64,000 bases of DNA from Sphingobacterium sp. CZ-UAM (GTDB lineage Bacteria > Bacteroidota > Bacteroidia > Sphingobacteriales > Sphingobacteriaceae): positions 248,001 to 312,000 of the forward strand of contig NZ_MTCM01000006.1 in the NCBI RefSeq assembly GCF_002000245.1. Direction: 5' to 3'. Position numbers and translations under genes: made by a program. Below, in pieces: positions 25,576-32,948 of this stretch. A model generated the notes under the pieces. That model had not been told where the DNA came from. It saw nothing but the letters and a program-made list of their open reading frames with translations, and did no database searches. Every line of letters starts with the position of its first letter. The first letter of the stretch is position 1.

Positions 25576-26682
25576 CTACAGCTTCCTCAATTTTGGATTA
25601 ATCTTCATCCCGTTACGCAAATTTTGCACACCTTCATAAACCACTTTAACATCCGGATCAAGGCCGCCGTCAACAATGTAATAGTGACCTACACGAGGCC
25701 CTGCAACGAAAGGTGTCATCTTGACTGTACTATCGGCCTGCATGGTATAAACATAGGTCTTGTCCTGTATCTCAAATACTGATTTCTGGTGTACAAATGC
25801 ATGTTCTCCCGTTTCCATAGGTACGGCAATCTTACCGGTTGCACCGTGCTTCAGAATATGTTCCTTATTTGGAAATTGTACACGAAGTGCAATAGATCCT
25901 GTATTTGCCTCAAATTCACTTTCGACAATATGTGCTACGCCTTCATGTGGATATAATGCTCCATTTGCCAAAATTAATTTCACCGTTTTGCGGGTTTCCT
26001 TGCCATTCATTTTATCCTGCATCATCGTCAGATACTCCCGTTCTGAAATATCAAAATATACGTTAACCTGGCTTAGATCGGAAATTGTTGTGATGAGACT
26101 TCCTTCGGTCAGGAGTGATCCTTCCTTCAATAGAATCCGATCTATCCGACCATCAAAAGGAGCTTGGATAACCGTGTAATCGAGTCTGGTCTGGGCCTGA
26201 TTGACCAAGGCACGGGCTTCCTCAATTTTAGAATTCGCGGCTTTCAACTGAATTTTCAGAAGATTATATTCCGATGAGCTCACAATATTTTTATCCACCA
26301 ACTTTTGGGTTCTTTCCATTTCTAGCTTAATTTTTTGGGCTTCAGCAATGGAATTATCATATTGCGCCTTTGCTTTGGCAAGCTCGGAGCGGTACTCTTC
26401 GTTATTATATCTGAACAAAACCTGCCCTTTCTTTACCCAGGCGCCCTCATCTACGTAGATTTTATCTAGAAATCCATTTAGTTTGGAGCGGATCTCGACA
26501 TTTTTCAAAGCCTGAATATCAGCGATATACTCCTGATACACTGTAGTATCCATTACAACTAATGGTGTAATTGGGATATTTTTAATTTCTTTGTTTTGCT
26601 CGGCATTAGCATTGGAGGAGCGACAAGAAGCCAGCATCCCTACCGCGCCCAATAACAGGCACAGTGCAAATAATTTTCTCAT
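25576..26682 (-). CDS. RND periplasmic adaptor (membrane fusion lipoprotein)
   Basis: The ATG at 26682 gives 368 residues beginning MRKLFALCLLLGAVGMLASC, a textbook lipoprotein signal (Cys20). The upstream in-frame codon at 26769 would add 29 residues with no homology. AcrA/MexA-like order: beta-barrel strand, biotinyl-lipoyl half (GFLDKIYVDEGAWVKKGQVLFRY), alpha-hairpin (KAKAQYDNSIAEAQ through EARALVNQAQTRL), lipoyl second half (YTVIQAPFDGRIDRILLKEGS) and a membrane-proximal domain (VAGPRVGHYYIVDGGLDPDVKVVYEGVQNLRNG shortened to position 320-360). It joins the RND pump to the outer-membrane factor encoded 11 bp downstream in the same operon. Confidence 0.94.
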   Translation of the reverse strand: MRKLFALCLLLGAVGMLASCRSSNANAEQNKEIKNIPITPLVVMDTTVYQEYIADIQALKNVEIRSKLNGFLDKIYVDEGAWVKKGQVLFRYNNEEYRSELAKAKAQYDNSIAEAQKIKLEMERTQKLVDKNIVSSSEYNLLKIQLKAANSKIEEARALVNQAQTRLDYTVIQAPFDGRIDRILLKEGSLLTEGSLITTISDLSQVNVYFDISEREYLTMMQDKMNGKETRKTVKLILANGALYPHEGVAHIVESEFEANTGSIALRVQFPNKEHILKHGATGKIAVPMETGEHAFVHQKSVFEIQDKTYVYTMQADSTVKMTPFVAGPRVGHYYIVDGGLDPDVKVVYEGVQNLRNGMKINPKLRKL

Positions 26683-26794
26683 AGAAACGATAAAAAATAA
26701 AATGTAAAACTGGATGGGAGCTACAATAATATTGTAAAGGGAAACACCGAAGCAACTACCCCGGGTCACCAGAAGAGTAAAAACGCTATTATTT

Positions 26795-26848
26795 TATAGA
26801 CTCCAATAGAAAAGTATGGTTGAATACCTAGAAAGGCCGGAGTCTATA
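26795..26848 (-). repeat. 10-bp perfect inverted repeat at the end of the small membrane gene
   Basis: TATAGACTCC (26795-26804) and GGAGTCTATA (26839-26848) form a perfect stem with a 34-base loop. The stem includes the last codons of the gene ending at 26828. On the reverse strand it is followed by AAAATAATAG, not a T run, so it may be an mRNA processing or stability element rather than a simple terminator. Confidence 0.5.
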
Positions 26849-27190
26849 TAGGAATTGGTAATATCCAGGTCGACAGAGTGTTTTCGACCGGTAGAATGGA
26901 TGTACCTTATCCTTTGAAAAGCATAAAGCAGTAAATAGTATTCCAAAAACAAATATGAAAATGGACAATACCTGACTATTGACAGAAAATATGCGATAGT
27001 CATCCTGCAATAAAACTTTCTCTTCCTTTGAAGGATGAATAGGTTCTAAATCCAATACATCATCCAGAAAATACTCCACGATCGTTTCGCCCGCATGCAG
27101 CACCTGCCCCGTCGTCGATGAGAATGACTCATACGTCAGGAGATTGAGATACGCAAAGAGTGTTAAAAAATGGAATAATTTACCTAACAT
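26828..27190 (-). CDS. Small membrane protein upstream of RND operon
   Basis: The ATG at 27190 gives about 120 residues (MLGKLFHFLTLFAYLNLLTY), preferred over the ATG at 27208 because it opens on the hydrophobic segment. Two hydrophobic segments are visible, one N-terminal (5-22) and one near residues 72-92 (VLSIFIFVFGILFTALCF), with an acidic extracytoplasmic stretch between (VEYFLDDVLDLEPIHPSKEE). I recognise no family. Same strand as the adaptor and pump genes, 145 bp upstream of the adaptor start. It may be an accessory subunit or membrane sensor of the efflux operon; this is inference. Confidence 0.6.
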   Translation of the reverse strand: MLGKLFHFLTLFAYLNLLTYESFSSTTGQVLHAGETIVEYFLDDVLDLEPIHPSKEEKVLLQDDYRIFSVNSQVLSIFIFVFGILFTALCFSKDKVHPFYRSKTLCRPGYYQFLYRLRPF

Positions 27191-27252
27191 ATCGAATTTT
27201 CGAATCACAAAGGTATGACTTTAAATAACCAAGATTATTTTATTCGTGTAAA

Positions 27253-27290
27253 AAAACCATGACAGCAAGTCGATTAATTGTCATGGTTTT
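27253..27290. terminator. Bidirectional stem-loop terminator after first GH92 gene
   Basis: AAAACCATGACA (27253-27264) pairs perfectly with TGTCATGGTTTT (27279-27290), with a 14-base loop and T/A runs on both sides. It lies 76 bp past the stop of the GH92 gene at 27366 and before the efflux operon. Confidence 0.85.
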
Positions 27291-27365
27291 TTTAATATTT
27301 TACTTATTTTTTTGGCGAACTGTATCCGTGTTTAATAACAATTTGTTCATCCAAGCCTTTTTATA

Positions 27366-29654
27366 TTAACGTTTTTCGTTACTGAAAGAATATGGCGCAT
27401 CAGCTTTCTTAATTCCTCTATTTTTATTCGGTTCGGTACTCATTTTGAATTTCAGGTCTGCTCCTTCAATCAGATCCGAATAACGAATATAATTTTTTTC
27501 ATAAGCTTTTCCATTTAAGGAAAGCTGATTCACATAGACTTGATCAACACTCTCCTGCTTTGCTTGGATATGAATCTCCTTTCCGTTTTCGAGTTTTAAA
27601 GTTACCTTATCAAACTGAGGTGAACCGATTACATATTCTCCAGATCCAGGTGAAACCGGGTAAAATCCCAAGGATGAAAATACATACCAGGCAGAAGTCT
27701 GACCATTATCTTCGTCGCCACAGTAGCCATCCGGCGTCGGGAGATACAATTTGTCCATTATTTTACGAACCCAGTATTGTGCCTTCCATGGTTCTGCCGC
27801 ATAGTTATAAAGGTAAGGCATATGTTGGATGGGCTGATTACCATGTGCATATTGGCCCATATTCATCACTTGCATTTCTCGCATCTCGTGGATCATGCTA
27901 CGGCTTTTCATTCCTTCATAACTCGGGATAACAAAAACAGTGTCCAGCATGGAAACGAAAGATTTGTTTCCGCCCATCAAGTCTATTAGTCCCTGTGGAT
28001 CATGGAATACACAAAAACTCCAATGCCAAGCGTTACCCTCCGTATATTCGCGGGACCATGCACTTGGGTCAAAATTAGCAACAAACGAACCATCCGCTTT
28101 TTTACCCCGCATCAACTTTGTCGTTGGGTCAAAAAGATTTTTGTAATTCATCGCCCGTTGTGCATAGATAGCTATTTCAGATTTCGGTTTGCCGATTGTC
28201 TTACCAAATTCATAAATACACCAATCGTTATAAGCATATTCCAAGGAGCGGGCCACGTTCTGGTCAACCTTTACATCTGCTGGGATGTAGCCAAGTTTAT
28301 TATAGTATTCGTGACCAAAACGCCCTGTGGAAGAATGTTTGGGATAGGCATTATTTGCTCCATGTTTGAGCGCCTCCCAAAGGAGTTCTTTATCATAACC
28401 TGTTCGATTGGTGACCAAGGCATCCGCTACGACCGATGCAGAATTATTGCCAATCATCGATGCACGATGTCCAGGCGATGCCCATTCCGGCAAATATCCG
28501 CTTTCCTTATAGGCATTCACCAAGCCCGCCTGCATACGATCATTCATGGATGGATACAATAAATTCAAAAGCGGGAACAAGCTTCTGAATGTGTCCCAGA
28601 AACCCGTATCGGTGAACATCTCGCCGGGTAAGACCTGACCGTTATAGGGACTATAATGCATTCTTTTCCCTGAAGCATCAATCTCGGAAAAATCCCTTGG
28701 AAATAATGTTGAACGGTAAAGGCAAGAATAAAATGTACGCAAGCGGTCCACGTTTTTATCCTCTACCTGAACACGCCCCAATACCTCATTCCATTGTTGT
28801 TTACCTTCATCTACAACCTGCTCAAATGTTTTGGTCCGCACTTCGTTGAGATTAACTTCTGCCTGTTCAAAACTAATAAAGGATGAGGCTACCTTTGCCA
28901 GTACCTTCTCTCCCCGCTTTAACGCAGGGAAGCCAACGATCGCTCCCGCATGATCATCCTGAATTTCCAGCTGATTATCCTTCATATTGCCATTCCTTAC
29001 GCCGGCTTTATACGAAAAAGGACGATCAAAAATGATGACAAAATAATTCTTAAAATTGTCAGGGACACCACCACTATTTTTTGTTGAATAACCAATGATT
29101 TTATTTTCCTGCGGAATAACCTTGATATAAGATCCCTTGTCAAAAGCATCGATAGCTACGTAGGCATGCTCTGTCTTTGGAAAAGTAAACTGAAATATCG
29201 CTGCTCGCTGCGAAGGGGTGAGCTCCGTAGTGACATCATGGTCAGCGAGATAAACACTATAATAATAAGGTTTGGCAACCTCTGCTTTATGTGAAAACCA
29301 ACTTGCACGTTTTTCTTGATCAAACTGCGGTTTTCCGGTCATGGGCATCAACGAAAATTGCCCATAGTCATTATTCCAGGGACTCGGTTGATGTGTCTGT
29401 TTAAATCCCTTAATTTTATCAGCAGTATAAGTATATACCCAACCATCACCCATATTCCCCGTTTGCGGTGTCCAAAAGTTCATTCCCCAGGGGCGCGCTA
29501 TGGCTGGATAAGTATTTCCATTAGACAGTTCGTATTTAGATTCGGTACCGATCAACGGATTTACATAGTCTACCGGCGAAGATTGCTGCGCTAAACTTAC
29601 ATGAGCAGCAAAAAGAAAAAGGATACCGCCCGTTATTTTTTTAATGTTAAACAT
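27366..29654 (-). CDS. GH92 alpha-mannosidase (HGNQP type)
   Basis: A 762-residue exported enzyme (Sec signal 1-22) of glycoside hydrolase family 92, calcium-dependent exo-alpha-mannosidases with an N-terminal beta-sandwich and a C-terminal (alpha/alpha)6 barrel. Landmarks: IKGFKQTHQPSPWNNDYG (about 84-101), DTGFWDTFRSLFPLLN, EGNAWHWSFCVFHD and GDEDNGQTSAWYVFSSLGF. The +1 subsite motif reads HGNQP at 604-608, with Gln607 where the alpha-1,2-type enzymes have Glu. It is a close paralogue of the gene at 32949-35300. A LacI-type operator lies 44 bp upstream of the start and a terminator follows. Linkage preference is not settled by sequence. Confidence 0.93.
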   Translation of the reverse strand: MFNIKKITGGILFLFAAHVSLAQQSSPVDYVNPLIGTESKYELSNGNTYPAIARPWGMNFWTPQTGNMGDGWVYTYTADKIKGFKQTHQPSPWNNDYGQFSLMPMTGKPQFDQEKRASWFSHKAEVAKPYYYSVYLADHDVTTELTPSQRAAIFQFTFPKTEHAYVAIDAFDKGSYIKVIPQENKIIGYSTKNSGGVPDNFKNYFVIIFDRPFSYKAGVRNGNMKDNQLEIQDDHAGAIVGFPALKRGEKVLAKVASSFISFEQAEVNLNEVRTKTFEQVVDEGKQQWNEVLGRVQVEDKNVDRLRTFYSCLYRSTLFPRDFSEIDASGKRMHYSPYNGQVLPGEMFTDTGFWDTFRSLFPLLNLLYPSMNDRMQAGLVNAYKESGYLPEWASPGHRASMIGNNSASVVADALVTNRTGYDKELLWEALKHGANNAYPKHSSTGRFGHEYYNKLGYIPADVKVDQNVARSLEYAYNDWCIYEFGKTIGKPKSEIAIYAQRAMNYKNLFDPTTKLMRGKKADGSFVANFDPSAWSREYTEGNAWHWSFCVFHDPQGLIDLMGGNKSFVSMLDTVFVIPSYEGMKSRSMIHEMREMQVMNMGQYAHGNQPIQHMPYLYNYAAEPWKAQYWVRKIMDKLYLPTPDGYCGDEDNGQTSAWYVFSSLGFYPVSPGSGEYVIGSPQFDKVTLKLENGKEIHIQAKQESVDQVYVNQLSLNGKAYEKNYIRYSDLIEGADLKFKMSTEPNKNRGIKKADAPYSFSNEKR

Positions 29655-29697
29655 AATTCTTGATTTGGTTGAAGCCGTCTTAAAAACACCTCAAAAA

Positions 29698-29716
29698 GCT
29701 AAAACGTATTAGTAAA
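29698..29716 (-). promoter_or_regulatory. LacI-type operator copy 1
   Basis: CTAAAACGTATTAGTAAA at 29699-29716 is identical to the element before the other GH92 operon. The core is a near-perfect palindrome around a central CG (CTAA..ACGT..TTAG), typical of LacI-family sites. It overlaps the expected transcription start, directly after a TATATTTA -7-like sequence on the reverse strand. Confidence 0.75.
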
Positions 29717-29780
29717 TATAGTTAAGAAATTTAAATATAGGAGAGAACCGCTTTATTTTCACAAGATGGTTACAAAAAAT

Positions 29781-29810
29781 CCCCTATTCAAGCGTCTGTT
29801 TGAATAGGGG
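29781..29810 (-). terminator. Rho-independent terminator of the GH92/BSP operon
   Basis: CCCCTATTCAA (29781-29791) pairs perfectly with TTGAATAGGGG (29800-29810). On the reverse strand the stem is followed by ATTTTTTG. It is 94 bp past the stop of the GH92 gene at 29905. Confidence 0.88.
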
Positions 29811-29904
29811 AATGGATTCTAAAAATGTCAGCACAGCGAGTTTGATTGCTCTATGCTATATTTTATACTTGTTTGATTACTATATTCGTAGATTGCCTAC
29901 CATA

Positions 29905-32202
29905 TTATTTATTTGGTTTACTGCTCATCGTATAGATCAATTCGGCACCATTGATCAAGCTATTGTATGGCAGTTTCAAATTATCCAAAGGCTGACCATT
30001 CAGCGTTACGGATTTGACATACACATTCTTCTCCGACTGGTTGCGCACGGTGATGGCGATCGTTTTTCCGTTTTCGAGATTGATCTTTGCAGATTTCACC
30101 AATGGGCTACCGATCCAGTAGGAATCTTCTCCCGGTGCTACAGGGTAAAATCCGAGTGCCGTAAATAGGTACCAAGCAGACATCTGTCCACAATCATCGT
30201 TTCCTCCCAAACCAGCATGACCGTTATGATATTGATTTCGAATAATCTGACGTAGACGTGCCTGCGCTTTCCAAGGGCTCTGCGTTATGTTATAGAGATA
30301 AGCCACATGATGTGAAGGCTCATTGCCATGAACATAGTTCCCAATAATTCCATCCCGGGTAATATCCTCAGTATGCTCAAAATATTTATCGGGTAGTTCC
30401 ATTGTAAATAAAGAATCAAGATAAGTCTCCAATTTCCTTTGCCCACCCATACGTTCCATCATCTCCCGGGGTTGATGGGGGACATATAGGCTATAATTCC
30501 AGGAATTTCCTTCGATAAAGCCCTGTCCATGGGTATCCAATACATCAAATTGCTCCTTAAATTTCCCTTGAGAATTCTTTGGTCGCATAAAACCAATTGT
30601 CGGATCATAAAGCGATTTCCAACTCTCAGCACGTTTCGAAAAGGTACGGTAGATATCTTCTTTCCCCAGCTTCTTGGCCAATTGTGCAATACACCAGTCG
30701 TCATAGGCATATTCCAGCGTATTGGAAACTGAAGTGCCAGATACATCATCTGGGACATATCCTTTATCAATATAAGCACCTATCCCTTCATAATTACGTG
30801 TATTTGCTGTTTGTACACAAGCCCGTAATGCCACTTCAGGATCACCTTTATACACACCTTTCAATATGGCATCCACAATGACGGATACAGAATGGTAACC
30901 ACTCATACACCAGTTGTCGTTCGCATAATGCGACCAGATCGGCAACATCTTTAATACGCTCTGATCGTAATGCGCCATCATTGAGGCCACCATATCCGCA
31001 TTTCGCGAAGGATTAATCAGATTCAGAAGTGGATGAAAAGCTCTAAACGTATCCCAAAGTGAAAATGAAGTATAATTTGTGAAGCCCTTAGCCTGATGAA
31101 TCTCCTGATCCAGTCCTTTATACTCCCCATTCTGATCCATATAAATGGTCGGCATCAGACTGGCATGATACATTGCCGTATAGAAATTGATCAGATCCTC
31201 CTTATTCAACATATCCACTTCAATTTTGTGAAGTTCCTTCTCCCAAGCTGTTTGTCCAGCGCGCACATAAGCCTCAAAATCCCAATTTGGCGCTTCGATT
31301 TCCATATTATGGAGCGCATTCCTCATACTTACGGGGCTTAACGCAACTTTCATCTGGATTGATTCCTGCGTTTTGGTATCGAAGTCCAAATGCAATTTGA
31401 TATTGTGGGCCGCTAGATCAGGAAAATTCTGTTGTTGGTCAAACTTGCGCCAGAAGCCGTTATACACCGTTTTTCCGTCCTCGTATTTAGCCCCGTAGTT
31501 TTTGAAAGGCTTGGATGTCTTGATGGCGAAATACACCGTACGTGTACGCGACCATCCATTGGTCTGGCGATAGCCTACCAAGGTCGAGTCATTCAATACT
31601 TTAACAACTGTCCAAACGTTTTTACCATCATAGTTATAAATTCCAGCAGTTAAATCCAGGACAAGATGTGAGGCATCCGATTGTGGAAAAGTATAACGAT
31701 GGATACCGACACGAGATGTTGTGGTTAACTCAGCCTTAATCTGATGTTTATCAAGCAAAACGCTATAGTAGTTGGGCTCAGCACGTTCATTCGCATGCGA
31801 ATAAGGAGATCTATACCCTCCCTGAGGTTGATCTGCAGTGCCCGGATTGAGCTGCACCTTACCTTGGGTTGGCATGACCAATATATCACCAAGATCAGAG
31901 TGACCGGTACCACTAAAGTGTGTGTGGCTAAAGCCGACAATCGTCGGGTCACTGTACTGATACCCTGCACAGTATTTATATACATCACCATTGTACCTTC
32001 CATTTACAGCATAGGATAAGGTATCCGTATCCGGACTTAGTTGCACTGCCCCGAAAGGAACTGTTGCCCCGGGGAAGGTGTGCCCCATCCGCGCGGTTCC
32101 GATCAGTGGTTTGACATACTGAATCAATTTGGTTTCCTGCGCTCTTACTAAATAAGGGAGGCAAAGCAAACCGAAACAAATTAAACTTCTTATGTTCATC
32201 AC
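29905..32202 (-). CDS. GH92 alpha-mannosidase (HGNEP type, alpha-1,2-like)
   Basis: A 765-residue exported GH92 enzyme (Sec signal 1-21) distinct from its two neighbours. It has VGFSHTHFSGTGHSDLGDI (about 109-127), DTFRAFHPLLN, EGNSWNYSLYVPH and GGNDDCGQMSAWYLFTALGF. The +1 subsite motif is HGNEP at 625-629 (Glu628) followed by SHH, the form seen in enzymes specific for alpha-1,2-mannosides such as BT3990. It is the third gene of an operon with the GH92 at 32949 and the BSP gene, starting 7 bp after the latter, and is followed by a strong terminator. It should trim alpha-1,2-mannose caps from N-glycans or fungal mannan. Confidence 0.94.
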   Translation of the reverse strand: MMNIRSLICFGLLCLPYLVRAQETKLIQYVKPLIGTARMGHTFPGATVPFGAVQLSPDTDTLSYAVNGRYNGDVYKYCAGYQYSDPTIVGFSHTHFSGTGHSDLGDILVMPTQGKVQLNPGTADQPQGGYRSPYSHANERAEPNYYSVLLDKHQIKAELTTTSRVGIHRYTFPQSDASHLVLDLTAGIYNYDGKNVWTVVKVLNDSTLVGYRQTNGWSRTRTVYFAIKTSKPFKNYGAKYEDGKTVYNGFWRKFDQQQNFPDLAAHNIKLHLDFDTKTQESIQMKVALSPVSMRNALHNMEIEAPNWDFEAYVRAGQTAWEKELHKIEVDMLNKEDLINFYTAMYHASLMPTIYMDQNGEYKGLDQEIHQAKGFTNYTSFSLWDTFRAFHPLLNLINPSRNADMVASMMAHYDQSVLKMLPIWSHYANDNWCMSGYHSVSVIVDAILKGVYKGDPEVALRACVQTANTRNYEGIGAYIDKGYVPDDVSGTSVSNTLEYAYDDWCIAQLAKKLGKEDIYRTFSKRAESWKSLYDPTIGFMRPKNSQGKFKEQFDVLDTHGQGFIEGNSWNYSLYVPHQPREMMERMGGQRKLETYLDSLFTMELPDKYFEHTEDITRDGIIGNYVHGNEPSHHVAYLYNITQSPWKAQARLRQIIRNQYHNGHAGLGGNDDCGQMSAWYLFTALGFYPVAPGEDSYWIGSPLVKSAKINLENGKTIAITVRNQSEKNVYVKSVTLNGQPLDNLKLPYNSLINGAELIYTMSSKPNK

Positions 32203-32209
32203 TTAAGGA

Positions 32210-32929
32210 TTAGATCTTTGGATTTTGACTATAAGCACTCCACAGCTCGTCAATTGTCTTTCCCGTCTGCGCTTTCCAGAAATCATCTGTATACGTTTTA
32301 TTCCGCATTGCAGCATCCAATTTTTTAACAAAATCTTTTTTTACGTTTTTGTTAATCCAATAGAGGAAACGTGCCGTAGTACGATAAGAATCCGTATATT
32401 TTTGTTTTTCTGTATACTCAGGCAACTTCCAATTTGCCCCAGCGTTATCTAATCCGTCATCAAAACGAACAAAATCTGCTATCCCTTCGGTTATCCACCA
32501 AGGGCCAGCCCCATCCGGATAGGCCTGCACGATATGCATCACTTCATGGGTAACAACATCGATATCGCCCGGATTTTTTGCAAACCATTCTGGACTATAG
32601 CGGACAATACCGCCGGCTGTAGCCGCTACCCCCTTATAATCCGGATCAATGACAAAAGACACTTTTTTAATGGTCTTGGTATTATATTTTTTTGCCAGCT
32701 TGGGATAATTCGTAAAATACGCCGCTATCAATCTATCTTTTAGCGCTGGACTAAAATTTTTGTCTTTATTGATCCAGATCAAGGTATAGCCCTTTTTGCT
32801 AATACTATCAACATCCACAGCGACCTTACGGTCGTTTTCTGTATGTTGCCAATTGTCCTGTGCCAAAACTGAACAGGAATACAATAAGCCTACGACAGCC
32901 AATGTTTTTTTTAGATAATTAAAGTTCAT
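32210..32929 (-). CDS. Basic secretory protein (BSP)-family putative metallopeptidase
   Basis: A 239-residue exported protein (signal 1-23, ending VLAQ) of the BSP family, named from plant defence proteins and carrying a zinc-peptidase-like motif. HEVMH at 128-132 fits HExxH; WWITEGIADFVRF (144-156) supplies a probable third acidic ligand, and VIDPDYKGVAATAGG precedes the active helix. It sits between two GH92 genes, 19 bp after one and 7 bp before the other, so it belongs to the mannosidase operon. A role in opening glycoprotein substrates so that mannosidases can reach their glycans is a reasonable inference. No catalytic activity is proven for most of this family. Confidence 0.88.
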   Translation of the reverse strand: MNFNYLKKTLAVVGLLYSCSVLAQDNWQHTENDRKVAVDVDSISKKGYTLIWINKDKNFSPALKDRLIAAYFTNYPKLAKKYNTKTIKKVSFVIDPDYKGVAATAGGIVRYSPEWFAKNPGDIDVVTHEVMHIVQAYPDGAGPWWITEGIADFVRFDDGLDNAGANWKLPEYTEKQKYTDSYRTTARFLYWINKNVKKDFVKKLDAAMRNKTYTDDFWKAQTGKTIDELWSAYSQNPKI

Positions 32930-32948
32930 AATCAGGTTTATAATATGC

